From the NCBI RefSeq assembly GCF_003590645.1, contig NZ_CP031834.1:2108501-2172500 (forward strand): a stretch of DNA of 64,000 nucleotides, in the 5' to 3' direction. Below, in pieces: positions 42,896 through 51,295 of the stretch (position 1 is the first letter of the stretch; each line of letters begins with the position of its first letter). The DNA comes from Mesorhizobium sp. DCY119 (GTDB taxonomy: Bacteria; Pseudomonadota; Alphaproteobacteria; Rhizobiales; Rhizobiaceae). Under the pieces are notes generated by a model. The model made no database searches, was not told the origin of the DNA, and worked only from the letters and a program-made list of their open reading frames with translations. The position numbers and the translations under genes are program-made.

Positions 42896-43945
42896 ATGCT
42901 TCGCCACGTCCTGCTCGCCAGCCTCGTCACCGCGTCCGCGCCGGCGCTTGCCAACGATTCCATTGCCGAACTCGGCACCGGCGGGCTGATCCTGTCGCGC
43001 ACCGACGCGATCATCATGGAAAAGGAAGACCTCTTCATCTCGCAGGAGAAGGTCACGGTCGATTACGTCTTCCGCAACCAGTCGGAGAAGGATGTCGACA
43101 CCATCGTCGCCTTTCCGATGCCGGATATTGCCGGCAGTCCTTATGAGATGCCGGCGATCCCAAAAGATCAGGACGACAATTTCCTCGGCTTCGAGGTTTC
43201 CGTCGACGGGCAGGCGATCAAGCCGGAACTGGAGCACAAGGCGGTCGCCGTCGGCATAGACGTATCCGACGATCTGAAGGCGCAGAACGTGCCGTTCTAT
43301 CCCTTTGGTCAGGCGGCAGTGAAGGCGCTGGAGGCGCTGCCGCAGGATGTCGCCGACGACTGGCTCGATCGCGGCATCATCGTCATTGACGAATTTGACG
43401 ACGGCTCGGGCATGAAGAGCGTGCGCACGCCTTACTGGCAATTGCGCTCGACCTATTGGTGGCGCGCGAAATTTCCGGCGGGTAAGTCGGTGAAGGTTGC
43501 GCATAGTTACCAACCCAGTGTCGGCGGCTCGGTGGGGCTCGGCTTCTTCAATGACGGCAAGTTCCAGGGCGACGACTACGCCGACTACAAGCAGCGCTAC
43601 TGCATGGACGACGCCTTCGAGCGGGCAGTGGCGAAAAATGCAAAGGAAAATGCCGACGGCTACCCTTCGCTCAGCGAAAACCGCATCGCCTATATCCTCA
43701 AGACCGGCGGCAACTGGGCAACCGGCACCATCGGTAAGTTCACGCTGACCATCGACAAGGGCGATGCGAAGAACCTCATCTCGTTCTGCGGCAACGGCGT
43801 CGAGAAAATCGGCCCGACGACCTTCCGCATAACGGCAGAGGATTTTTATCCCGAGCGCGATCTCGACATATTGATCCTTAGCCCAGGCCAGGCTGCAGAA
43901 GACGGCGACAGCTCCGCGCCGGCGCAGGGCGGGAGCGGCAACTGA
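42896..43945 (+). CDS. DUF4424 family secreted protein
   Basis: A 349-residue protein with a signal peptide (MLRHVLLASLVTASAPALA, residue 19). The mature part has alternating beta segments and the family pattern ELGTGGLILSRTDAIIMEKEDLFIS. It ends in a Gly/Ser/Ala tail. The role is unknown. Its TGA overlaps the DHFR ATG as TGATG at 43943-43947, so translation is coupled; that link to folate metabolism is probably organisational only. Confidence 0.85.
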   Translation: MLRHVLLASLVTASAPALANDSIAELGTGGLILSRTDAIIMEKEDLFISQEKVTVDYVFRNQSEKDVDTIVAFPMPDIAGSPYEMPAIPKDQDDNFLGFEVSVDGQAIKPELEHKAVAVGIDVSDDLKAQNVPFYPFGQAAVKALEALPQDVADDWLDRGIIVIDEFDDGSGMKSVRTPYWQLRSTYWWRAKFPAGKSVKVAHSYQPSVGGSVGLGFFNDGKFQGDDYADYKQRYCMDDAFERAVAKNAKENADGYPSLSENRIAYILKTGGNWATGTIGKFTLTIDKGDAKNLISFCGNGVEKIGPTTFRITAEDFYPERDLDILILSPGQAAEDGDSSAPAQGGSGN

Positions 43946-44466
43946 TGCATATCGCGATCTATGTCGCCATTGCTGAAAACGGCGTGATCGGCCGCGAAGG
44001 CGGGTTGCCGTGGCGGCTTTCGAACGATCTCAAGCGCTTCAAGGCCGGGACGATGGGCAAGCCGATCGTCATGGGGCGCAAGACGTGGGAGAGTTTTCCC
44101 AAGCGCCCTTTGCCGGGACGTCTGAACATCGTGGTGACGCGCGACCGCAGCTTTCAGGCCGAGGGCGCCGAGGTCGTCGGCTCGCTCGAGGACGCGATCA
44201 CGCTTGCCACCGTGCGCGGACGCTGCATGGAGGGCGCGGACGAAATCTGCATCATCGGCGGCGGCGAGATCTACCGGCAGGCCTTGCCGATGGCGGACCG
44301 GCTTCATGTGACGCATGTGCTGGGCGAAATCGACGGCGACACGCGTTTTCCGGCGATTGACCCTCAGATTTGGCGTATTGTCCGCGCCGAGGAGCTGCCA
44401 GCCGGCGAAAAGGACAGCCATGCGACACGCTATACGGTTTACGAACGCCGCCCGGACGTGCATTGA
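43945..44466 (+). CDS. folA: Dihydrofolate reductase
   Basis: A 173-residue protein with the DHFR layout: IAENGVIGREGGLPWRLSNDLKRFKAGTMG, then PIVMGRKTWESFPKRPLPGRLNIVVTR, and IIGGGEIYRQALPMADRLHVTHV. The conserved acidic residue after PWRLSND binds the pteridine. It regenerates tetrahydrofolate used by ThyA (28780). It begins at the overlapped stop of the DUF4424 gene and precedes hflK by 150 bases. Confidence 0.96.
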   Translation: MHIAIYVAIAENGVIGREGGLPWRLSNDLKRFKAGTMGKPIVMGRKTWESFPKRPLPGRLNIVVTRDRSFQAEGAEVVGSLEDAITLATVRGRCMEGADEICIIGGGEIYRQALPMADRLHVTHVLGEIDGDTRFPAIDPQIWRIVRAEELPAGEKDSHATRYTVYERRPDVH

Positions 44467-44616
44467 AGGCGTGCTTGGGGAACGTGTCGCATCTGAAAAG
44501 GCGCGTCGCGTATGGCGGTTGCGTTGAAAGCGCGTGATGGCGTCCCTATAGAAGGAAGATAAGGAATTTGGGCCTGTCGCAGCAGGCGCGGAAGTTTTTG
44601 AGGCGAAAGGACATTC

Positions 44617-45729
44617 ATGCCCTGGAACAATCAGAGTGGAGGAGGCGGCGGCGGTGGCCCATGGGGCGGCGGCGGCGGCAATAGCGGCGGACCATGGGGG
44701 CAGGGCCCTCGTCCGAGCGGACCGCAGGGTTCGCCCCCGGATCTTGAAGACATCATCCGTCGCGGCCAGGACAGGCTGAAGAACGTTCTTCCCGGCGGCG
44801 GCGCCGGCAATCCGGCCCTTTTCGGCCTCATCGCCATCGCGCTTCTGGTGTTCTGGGCCTTCCAGGCCGTCTACACCGTGCAGCCGGACGAAGTGGCGGT
44901 CGAACTGCGCTTCGGCAAGCCGAAGGACCAGCTCTCGGAGCCGGGCTTGCATTTCCATTGGTGGCCGATCGAAACGGTTGAGAAGGCCAACACGGCTGAA
45001 AAGCTGATCAATATCGGCGGCGGCTCGGACCGCTCGACCTCGGGCCTGATGCTGTCGGGCGACCAGAACATTGTCAACGTGCAGTTCTCGGTGGCCTATC
45101 AGGTCAACAATCCGCGCGATTATCTCTTCAACGTTTCCAACCCGGACGACATGCTGCGGCAGGTCGCCGAAAGCGCCATGCGCGAGGCCGTCGGCCGCCG
45201 CCCGGCGCAGGACATTTTCCGCGACGATCGCCAGGGCATTGCCGATGCCGTGCGCGGCATCATCCAGACCTCGCTCGAGGAATATGGCTCGGGCCTCGCG
45301 GTCAACGCCATCTCGATCGAGGACGCTTCGCCGCCGCGTGAAGTGGCCGACGCCTTCAGCGAAGTGCAGCGCGCCGAGCAGGACGAGGATCGTTTCGTCG
45401 AGGAATCCAACCAGTACTCCAACCAGAAGCTCGGTCAGGCTCGCGGTGAGGCGGCTCAGGTTCGCGAAGAAGCGGCCGCCTACAAGAACCGCGTCGTCCA
45501 GGAAGCCGAAGGTGAGGCGCAGCGCTTCATCTCGGTCTACGACGAATACGCCAAGGCACCCGACGTGACGCGCCAGCGCCTGTTCATCGAAACGATGGAA
45601 AAGGTGCTCAAGGGCTCCAACAAGGTCATCGTCGAGCAGGGTAACGGGCAGGGCGTCGTGCCCTATCTGCCGCTGCCCGAACTCCAGAAGCGCGCAACCA
45701 CTGCCGCTCCCGCCGAAGGAGGCAACTGA
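44617..45729 (+). CDS. hflK: HflK membrane protease modulator
   Basis: A 370-residue SPFH protein with a Gly-rich cytosolic N-tail (residues 4-45), one membrane helix (about 67-86, LFGLIAIALLVFWAFQAVYTV), and the SPFH core VQPDEVAVELRFGKPKDQLSEPGLHFHWWP. A coiled coil (FSEVQRAEQDEDRFVEESNQ) ends near residue 310. It forms a large ring with HflC around FtsH at the inner membrane. Its stop overlaps the hflC start (TGATG). Confidence 0.95.
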   Translation: MPWNNQSGGGGGGGPWGGGGGNSGGPWGQGPRPSGPQGSPPDLEDIIRRGQDRLKNVLPGGGAGNPALFGLIAIALLVFWAFQAVYTVQPDEVAVELRFGKPKDQLSEPGLHFHWWPIETVEKANTAEKLINIGGGSDRSTSGLMLSGDQNIVNVQFSVAYQVNNPRDYLFNVSNPDDMLRQVAESAMREAVGRRPAQDIFRDDRQGIADAVRGIIQTSLEEYGSGLAVNAISIEDASPPREVADAFSEVQRAEQDEDRFVEESNQYSNQKLGQARGEAAQVREEAAAYKNRVVQEAEGEAQRFISVYDEYAKAPDVTRQRLFIETMEKVLKGSNKVIVEQGNGQGVVPYLPLPELQKRATTAAPAEGGN

Positions 45730-46670
45730 TGAGCAACCGACTTCCAATCATCGGCCTCATCGCCGTCGTCCTTCTCTTCATCCTCTACTCGTCGGTGTTC
45801 GTGGTGAACGCCAAGCAGCAGGCGATCATCCTGCGCTTCGGTGAAATCGTCGACGTGAAGACGCAGCCCGGCATCTACTTCAAGGCGCCGTTCGGTATCT
45901 TCGAAGCCGACAATGTCCAGATGGTCGAAAACCGCGTGCTGCGCTTCGACCTCGACGACATCCGCGTCCAGGTTTCGGGCGGTAAGTTCTACGATGTCGA
46001 TGCCTTCATGGCCTATCGCATCTCGGACCCGCGCCGTTTCCGTCAGGCTGTTTCGGGTAACATTTCGCTGGCTGAAGCCCGCCTCAAGACGCGTTTCGAC
46101 GCGGCCTTGCGCCGGGTCTACGGTCTGCGTGGCTTCGAATCGGCGCTGTCGGAGGAACGTGCCTCGATGATGCGTGAGGTTCGCGACCAGCTCCGTCCCG
46201 ACGCAACCTCGCTCGGGCTGGAGATCGAGGATGTCCGCATCCGCCGCACCGACCTGACGCAGGACGTTTCGGCGCAGACATTCGAGCGCATGAAGGCCGA
46301 GCGTCTGGCCGAGGCCGAAAGGCTCAGGGCACGCGGTCGTGAAGCCGCACAGCGCATCCGCGCCCGTGCCGACCGCGAGGTCATCGAGACGGTTGCCGAG
46401 GCGCGCAAGGAATCGGAAATCCTGCGCGGTGAGGGCGAAGCCGCCCGTAACGCCGCCTTCGCCGGCGCGTTCCAGCGCGATCCCGAGTTCTTCGAGTTCT
46501 ACCGCTCGATGAGCGCCTACAGCTCGGCGCTGGATAATTCCGGCACGACGATGGTGCTGTCGCCGGATTCGGAGTTCTTCCGCTTCTTCCGCAATCCGAA
46601 CGGCACGGCATCGGGCGCAGCCCCTGCCGCCCCGGCTGCGGGTGCAGCACAGCCAGCCACCGGCCAGTAA
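45729..46670 (+). CDS. hflC: HflC membrane protease modulator
   Basis: A 313-residue SPFH protein: N-terminal membrane helix (residues 6-24, IIGLIAVVLLFILYSSVFV), VNAKQQAIILRFGEIVDVKTQPGIYFKAPF, and the HflC motifs ISDPRRFRQAVSG and DVRIRRTDLTQDVS. The C-terminal 25 residues are Ala/Pro-rich. Start overlap with hflK ensures 1:1 coupling. It acts with HflK to control FtsH access to membrane substrates. Confidence 0.96.
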   Translation: MSNRLPIIGLIAVVLLFILYSSVFVVNAKQQAIILRFGEIVDVKTQPGIYFKAPFGIFEADNVQMVENRVLRFDLDDIRVQVSGGKFYDVDAFMAYRISDPRRFRQAVSGNISLAEARLKTRFDAALRRVYGLRGFESALSEERASMMREVRDQLRPDATSLGLEIEDVRIRRTDLTQDVSAQTFERMKAERLAEAERLRARGREAAQRIRARADREVIETVAEARKESEILRGEGEAARNAAFAGAFQRDPEFFEFYRSMSAYSSALDNSGTTMVLSPDSEFFRFFRNPNGTASGAAPAAPAAGAAQPATGQ

Positions 46671-46676
46671 TCGCCG

Positions 46677-46862
46677 GTGTCCGACTTTATCGCCGCCGTG
46701 GGTCTGGTCCTCGTCATCGAGGGCCTGATCTACGGCGGCTTTCCATCTCTCGCCAAGAAACTGGCTTCCGAAGTGCTTCTTGTGCCTGAAAACGCCCTGC
46801 GCGTTGCCGGGCTCGCGGCGATCGCCATTGGCGTCGGCGTAGTGTGGATCGCGCGCGGATAA
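46677..46862 (+). CDS. DUF2065 small membrane protein
   Basis: A 61-residue protein with two hydrophobic helices (IAAVGLVLVIEGLIYGGFP and ALRVAGLAAIAIGVGVVWIA), the DUF2065 pattern. It starts with GTG 6 bases after hflC and is the conserved neighbour of hflKC in Alphaproteobacteria and in E. coli (YjeT). A role with HflKC/FtsH is likely from this context but not shown. Confidence 0.87.
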   Translation: MSDFIAAVGLVLVIEGLIYGGFPSLAKKLASEVLLVPENALRVAGLAAIAIGVGVVWIARG

Positions 46863-46998
46863 ATCACACAAGATTGTCGGCCATCCCGCCCCGGGCAGTA
46901 TGCAAGGCCGCAAACACGCCGTATTTTACCTGCCACATGGTAACGCGCCCCAAGGGCTGCCACGCTATTTCTTTATCTGAACCGGAGGCCACCTGCTT

Positions 46999-48597
46999 AT
47001 GACGTTCACACTCGTACCGCCTGCGGTAAGAAGAACCTTCGTGGCCGCGACCATGGCGCTGCTGGCCGGCGCGGTCGCTGTGCCCTATGTCGCTGCTCCG
47101 GCGCTGGCGCAGGACAAGCCGAAGATCGCACCGCAAGCCCAGGTGCCGGCCCAGCCGCCGAGACTCGCGCCGCAAGGTCCGGCCTCGGTTGCCGATCTGG
47201 CCGAGGGGTTGCTCGGCGCGGTCGTCAACATCTCGACATCGCAGACGGTGAAGGGTGGCGAAGGCCCCGGTGCCGTGCCGATGCCGCAGCTGCCGGAAGG
47301 CTCGCCATTCCAGGATTTCTTCGACGATTTCTTCAAGAACCGCCAGGGCAACAAGGATGGTGAAGGCGGCGGCGGTGGTGGTGGCGGCGGATCGCAGAAG
47401 GTCCAGTCGCTCGGTTCAGGCTTCGTCGTCGATGCCGAAAAGGGCATCATCGTCACCAACAACCACGTCATCGCGGATGCCGACGAGATCGAGGTGAACT
47501 TCTCCGACGGCTCCAAGCTCAAGGCCACGCTCAAGGGCACCGACACCAAGACCGACATCGCCGTGCTTCAGGTCGATCCCAAGGGCAAGAAGCTGACGGC
47601 GGTCAATTTCGGCGATTCCAACAAGATGCGAATCGGCGACTGGGTCATGGCCGTCGGCAACCCGTTCGGTCTGGGCGGTACCGTCACCGTCGGCATCATC
47701 TCGGCGCGCAACCGCGACATCAATTCCGGCCCCTACGACGACTTCATCCAGACGGACGCGGCGATCAACCGGGGCAACTCCGGCGGCCCGCTGTTCAACA
47801 TGGAAGGCGAAGTCGTCGGCATCAACACCGCCATCATCTCGCCTTCGGGCGGCTCGATCGGCATCGGCTTCTCGATTCCGTCCGAGCTTGCAGCCGGTGT
47901 CGTTGCCCAGCTTTCCGAGTTCGGCGAGACGCGTCGCGGCTGGCTCGGCGTTCGCATTCAGCCGGTCACCGACGAGATCGCCGAAAGCCTCGGCATGAAG
48001 GGCGCCAAGGGCGCGCTCGTCGCCGGCGTCATCAAGGGTGGGCCGGTCGACAACGGCACGATCCAGCCTGGCGATGTGATCACCAAGTTCGATGGCAAGG
48101 ACGTCCATGAAATGCGCGACCTGCCGCGTGTCGTGGCCGAAAGCCCGGTCGGCAAGGCCGTGGACGTGCTGATCGTGCGCAAGGGCGTCGAGCAGACCGT
48201 CAAGGTCACGCTCGGCCGCCTGGAAGATGGCGAAAAGCTCAGCCAGGACGAAGAGGACAAGCCGGCACAAGGGGAAGGCGACAGCGGCGCGGTCGCGACT
48301 GCTTCCGTTCTCGGCATGACCATCGGCGAGCTGAACGACGAGGCGCGCAAGAAGTTCGAGATCGGCGCCGAGGTTTCGGGCGTCGTCGTCACCGAGGTCG
48401 CGCCGAACTCGGCTGCTTCCGAGCGCGGCATCCTCGCCGGCGAAGTGATCACCGAGATCGCCCAGGAATCGGTCTCGTCGCCCAAGGACGTGATGGACCG
48501 TATCGGCGCGCTGAAGGAACAGGGCCGCAAGAATGCCCTGCTGATGCTGGCGTCCAAGAGCGGCGAACTGCGCTTCGTGACCGTGCGGATGGATTGA
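46999..48597 (+). CDS. degP: Periplasmic serine protease DegP/HtrA (Do family)
   Basis: A 532-residue protein with a signal peptide (hydrophobic 13-36, ALA cleavage) and a trypsin-like domain whose triad is His156 (VTNNHVIAD), Asp186 (KTDIAVL) and Ser261 (GNSGGPL). Two PDZ domains follow at about 300-390 and 430-525. The Gly-rich loop NKDGEGGGGGGGGGSQ before the catalytic His is a rhizobial DegP feature. It handles misfolded envelope proteins and lies downstream of hflKC-DUF2065, a quality-control cluster. A strong terminator follows. Confidence 0.94.
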   Translation: MTFTLVPPAVRRTFVAATMALLAGAVAVPYVAAPALAQDKPKIAPQAQVPAQPPRLAPQGPASVADLAEGLLGAVVNISTSQTVKGGEGPGAVPMPQLPEGSPFQDFFDDFFKNRQGNKDGEGGGGGGGGGSQKVQSLGSGFVVDAEKGIIVTNNHVIADADEIEVNFSDGSKLKATLKGTDTKTDIAVLQVDPKGKKLTAVNFGDSNKMRIGDWVMAVGNPFGLGGTVTVGIISARNRDINSGPYDDFIQTDAAINRGNSGGPLFNMEGEVVGINTAIISPSGGSIGIGFSIPSELAAGVVAQLSEFGETRRGWLGVRIQPVTDEIAESLGMKGAKGALVAGVIKGGPVDNGTIQPGDVITKFDGKDVHEMRDLPRVVAESPVGKAVDVLIVRKGVEQTVKVTLGRLEDGEKLSQDEEDKPAQGEGDSGAVATASVLGMTIGELNDEARKKFEIGAEVSGVVVTEVAPNSAASERGILAGEVITEIAQESVSSPKDVMDRIGALKEQGRKNALLMLASKSGELRFVTVRMD

Positions 48598-48632
48598 GTC
48601 CGGAAACGGACGCAAGTGTTTGATTTTTAAGG

Positions 48633-48660
48633 AAGGGCGGTCGAGTGACCGCCCTTTTTT
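48633..48660 (+). terminator. Intrinsic terminator after degP
   Basis: A perfect 10-bp stem AAGGGCGGTC / GACCGCCCTT (48633-48642 with 48647-48656), GAGT loop, and a T-run to 48660. It ends the hflK-hflC-DUF2065-degP unit. Confidence 0.9.
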
Positions 48661-48738
48661 GTTGGGCTGGGTATCTGCTCGCGAATGACAACGCGGTTCC
48701 AACATCAACCTTGGCGTTTAGCTTTGACACGATGAAGT

Positions 48739-48904
48739 CGTCATCCCGGAAACCGGAGCGAAGCGGAGGTTATCCGGGACCCATTGGCCTGATCGTCGTC
48801 AAGCACGGCCCGGTCCTGATATTGACGCGCGTTCAGCACCGCTGAAGCTCTTTTGCATTCCGGCATGGATCCCGGGTCTCCGCTTCGCTCCGCCCGGGAT
48901 GACG
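48739..48904. repeat. Palindromic repeat, family C
   Basis: Inverse arms CGTCATCCCGG...GGAGCGAAGCGGAG...CCGGGA (48739-48779) and its counterpart at 48865-48904 flank about 85 bases. A third, unpaired arm of the same type lies at 49032-49083. It is typical of high-copy intergenic repeats in Mesorhizobium-like genomes. Confidence 0.8.
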
Positions 48905-49031
48905 AAGAGAGGGGGTGTCGCAGCCAATCGCAAACGTTGTTGACCGCCGCACAGCAGGCGCGGCTACCGCGCCGGAGACGTAACTGCCGCGCGACAGCGT
49001 TGACGATTAGCGAAGACCTAACATGCAGTTC

Positions 49032-49083
49032 GTCATCCCGGGCGCAGCATGAGCGAAGCGCATGCGGGGGTCGCTCTTGCGAC
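49032..49083. repeat. Single arm of family C repeat
   Basis: CGTCATCCCGGGCGCAGCATGAGCGAAGCGCATGCGG resembles the arms of the element at 48739-48904, with a different internal palindrome (GCATGAGCGAAGCGCATGC). Confidence 0.6.
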
Positions 49084-49160
49084 GGATCCATGCCGGACCA
49101 TCGATGAAGGCCGCAGCGGTGCAGAACTGCCGAACTCGAAGCTCACGCAGTGGGGGAAAG

Positions 49161-49233
49161 ATTTCCACCCGATTTCCACTCAACCCATTGTTTCCATTCA
49201 CCCCACATATTTTTTCTCGCCCAATCTTTCCAC
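49161..49233 (-). promoter_or_regulatory. Phased TGG direct repeats
   Basis: Read on the minus strand, TGG(A/G)(A/G)-type pentamers recur with their last base at 49232, 49223, (one missing), 49205, 49196, 49187, 49178 and 49167, that is every 9 bases with one step of 11. This resembles the direct-repeat boxes bound by MraZ upstream of cell-division clusters, but the period there is 10 and no mraZ gene follows on that strand. The meaning is open. Confidence 0.35.
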
Positions 49234-49614
49234 ACCCCAAGACACCTCCCGCATAATCCTGTCATCGCTCCTGCGGGACCGGGTCTGGAACCGGGATCAA
49301 GGGGGAGTGGCGGTGACCTCCCGCCCTGGTGTGGTAGCCAGGGACCCGAGGGCCCGACACAGGCCGGCGTGGAACGAGCACGGCGCAAATGCCACTGCCC
49401 AAAACCATGCGGAGAACCCGCGGCGTCTTGTCCATGGAATGTACATGGAGCGGGCGTTGTGACTGGCCGACTTCGGGACAGACACCGAGCGGGGCGCGGA
49501 AGTCGCGCCACGTACTAAACATTAGGAAGGCACGGCCATGCGCCCCGCTTCCCGATCTTTGACAATGGCCAGACTGCGATGCAGGGCGTGGCGATGATGA
49601 AACGCGCCGGCGTT
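49234..49614. other. Unidentified non-coding block with RNA-like hairpins
   Basis: About 380 bases between the phased repeats and the next repeat. No frame has both a start signal and protein-like composition. It contains short hairpins, such as CCCTGG-TGTGGTAG-CCAGGG (about 49328-49347) and GGGAG...CTCCC just before it. It does not fit RNase P RNA, 6S, SRP or tRNA signatures that I can recognise. It could be a structured RNA or a displaced promoter region. Confidence 0.35.
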
Positions 49615-49616
49615 TT

Positions 49617-49848
49617 CTCCCCCCTTGAGGGGGGTGAGGAACGGTTCGCGAAGCGAACGAAAAGCCAACGATTTGGCTTTTCGAGTGACGAACGCCCGGA
49701 GCCCTAGCGTAGGGCCGGAGCGCGAAGCGCCAGAGGGGGTCGGTCAAGGCAGCGCTCGGCGCAGAAAAGGAACGTCGGAGCACTGCCGCAGCGACCCCTC
49801 CCGGCGGCTTCGCCGCCACCCTCCCCTCAAGGGGGAGGGGAACGTCGA
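49617..49848. repeat. Long palindrome-flanked repeat, family D
   Basis: A CTCCCCCCTTGAGGGGGGTGAGGAAC arm on the left and a CCGGCGGCTTCGCCGCCACC-CTCCCCTCAAGGGGGAGGGG arm on the right enclose about 170 bases rich in small palindromes (TTCGCGAAGCGAACG; CGGAGCCCTAGCGTAGGGCCGGAG). No coding sequence is evident. It abuts the end of the GNAT gene. Confidence 0.75.
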
Positions 49849-49850
49849 CC

Positions 49851-50411
49851 TTACTTCCTCGCCCGCCAGTCTTCCCGCGACAGCCGGTAGAGCACATGCC
49901 GCTTCAGTTCCGGATGCGTGTCGGGCACTTCGGGATGATCGAAGTCGCCGGATGGCTCGCGGCGCATGCCGAGGCGTTCCATGACGGCGGTGGAGCGGTG
50001 ATTTTTCTCGACGGCGAAGGAGATGATTTCCGGCTTGCCGAGTGTGTCGAAGCCGAAATCGAGCAGTGCAGCAGCACCCTCAGTGACATAGCCCTTGCCC
50101 CAGAATTCCGGTGCCAGCCGCCAGCCGATCTCGATCGTGCCGGAGGGCGCAGCCGGTTCGATCTCGGCGTCGTGCAGGCCGATGAAGCCGATGCAGTCGC
50201 CGGTCGCGGCAATTTCTGCCGCCATCCAGCCGTAGCCGTTTTCGGCGTTCTCGGCGCGTATCTCGTCCATCTTGGCGTCGGCCTTGGCGCGGTCGCGGCG
50301 GAAGGGGAAGAACTCCATGACCGTTTCGTCGGAGTTGATACGGAAGAACAGGTCACGGTCGCGCTCTTCCCAGTTGCGCAGGATAAGGCGTTCTGTGCGG
50401 ATCGGTTTCAT
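49851..50411 (-). CDS. GNAT family N-acetyltransferase (RimJ/RimL type)
   Basis: A 186-residue protein with the RimJ/RimL opening IRTERLILRNWEERDRDLFFRIN, acetyl-CoA loop GWRLAPEFWGKGYVTEGAAAL and VEKNHRSTAVMERLGMRRE. Many members acetylate protein N-termini or small amines; the substrate is unknown. Its ATG overlaps the serB stop as ATGA (50408-50411), so it is translated with serB. Confidence 0.9.
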   Translation of the reverse strand: MKPIRTERLILRNWEERDRDLFFRINSDETVMEFFPFRRDRAKADAKMDEIRAENAENGYGWMAAEIAATGDCIGFIGLHDAEIEPAAPSGTIEIGWRLAPEFWGKGYVTEGAAALLDFGFDTLGKPEIISFAVEKNHRSTAVMERLGMRREPSGDFDHPEVPDTHPELKRHVLYRLSREDWRARK

Positions 50412-51295
50412 GCGGCAAACTCCTTCTCGCTGTAGCCCTGAAGATAAAGCAGGGCGGTGAGATCGCCATGGTCGATGCGGACCTTGGCTTCGGCCGCCAC
50501 CGACGGCTTGGCGTGAAGGGCAACACCAGTGCCCGCCAGGCGGATCATGTCGAGATCATTGGCGCCGTCGCCGACTGCAATCGCATCAGCTGGTGAAAGC
50601 CCGAGGCGCGCGGAGATTTCGTGCAGGGCCTCGGCCTTGGCGGCGCGGCCGAGGATGGGCTCGGCAACCTCGCCGGTGAGACGGCCGTCCTTCTCGATCA
50701 GGCGGTTTGCGCGGTTCTCGTCGAAGCCGAGCTTGGCGGCGATGCGGGAGGTAAAGACATCGAAGCCGCCGGAAACCAGTGCCGCGTAAGCCCCGTTGGC
50801 ACGCATCGTGGCGACCAGCTGCAGGCCGCCGGAGGCCAGCGTCAGGCGGTTGGCGATGATGCGGTCGATGACCGCGGCATCGAGCCCTTTCAAGAGCGCC
50901 ACGCGTTCACGCAGCGCGGGTTCGAAGGCGATCTCGCCATTCATCGAGCGCGCGGTGATTGCCGCGACATGTGCCTTGACGCCGATCTCGTCGGCCAGTT
51001 CGTCGATGCATTCCTGGTCGATCATGGTCGAGTCCATGTCGGCGATCAGGATTTTCTTCCGGCGGGTTTCGCTTTCCTGGACGACGATGTCGATGGGTTC
51101 GCCATCCAGCGCTGCCCGTAATGCCGACAGGGCCTCGTCCGCCGAAACGGAATCTGGCAGAGCAATATCGCAGGCGATTTTCTCGGATAGCCAGCGAACA
51201 GAGCTTGCGCCGACCGCCTGCGAGGCCATATTCGCCAGCGATTGCGAAAGTCGGCCCTGGGCCGGATGGGAAATGAGCGTGGCGACAAGCGACAT
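50408..51295 (-). CDS. serB: Phosphoserine phosphatase
   Basis: A 295-residue HAD-family enzyme of the last step of serine synthesis. An N-terminal ACT-like region (residues 1-75, MSLVATLISHPAQ) precedes the catalytic ILIADMDSTMIDQECIDELA, with the nucleophile at Asp86 and the acid at Asp88; VSGGFDVFTSRIAAKLGFD and AVGDGANDLDMI complete the HAD motifs. The ATG at 51295 shares bases with the miaA start on the other strand. A longer frame to 51436 would lie inside miaA and is rejected. Confidence 0.95.
   Translation of the reverse strand: MSLVATLISHPAQGRLSQSLANMASQAVGASSVRWLSEKIACDIALPDSVSADEALSALRAALDGEPIDIVVQESETRRKKILIADMDSTMIDQECIDELADEIGVKAHVAAITARSMNGEIAFEPALRERVALLKGLDAAVIDRIIANRLTLASGGLQLVATMRANGAYAALVSGGFDVFTSRIAAKLGFDENRANRLIEKDGRLTGEVAEPILGRAAKAEALHEISARLGLSPADAIAVGDGANDLDMIRLAGTGVALHAKPSVAAEAKVRIDHGDLTALLYLQGYSEKEFAA

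Noticed and set aside
49049-49462. 137-residue open frame in the repeat-rich gap
   Set aside because: It crosses a repeat arm and the phased TGG repeats; the sequence is low in hydrophobic core residues and has no start signal.
49234-49560. Possible RNase P RNA gene
   Set aside because: The conserved GAGGAAAGUCCGG and ACAGAA segments are absent on both strands.
48598-49850. Possible CRISPR array or insertion sequence in the gene-free region
   Set aside because: There are no regularly spaced identical repeats with unique spacers and no transposase; the repeats are inverted GC-rich palindromes of several families.
50796-51293. In-frame extension that would make MiaA 475 residues long
   Set aside because: The extension is the antisense of serB, has Arg/Ser-rich shadow composition, and the MiaA P-loop lies at the normal distance from the ATG at 51294.
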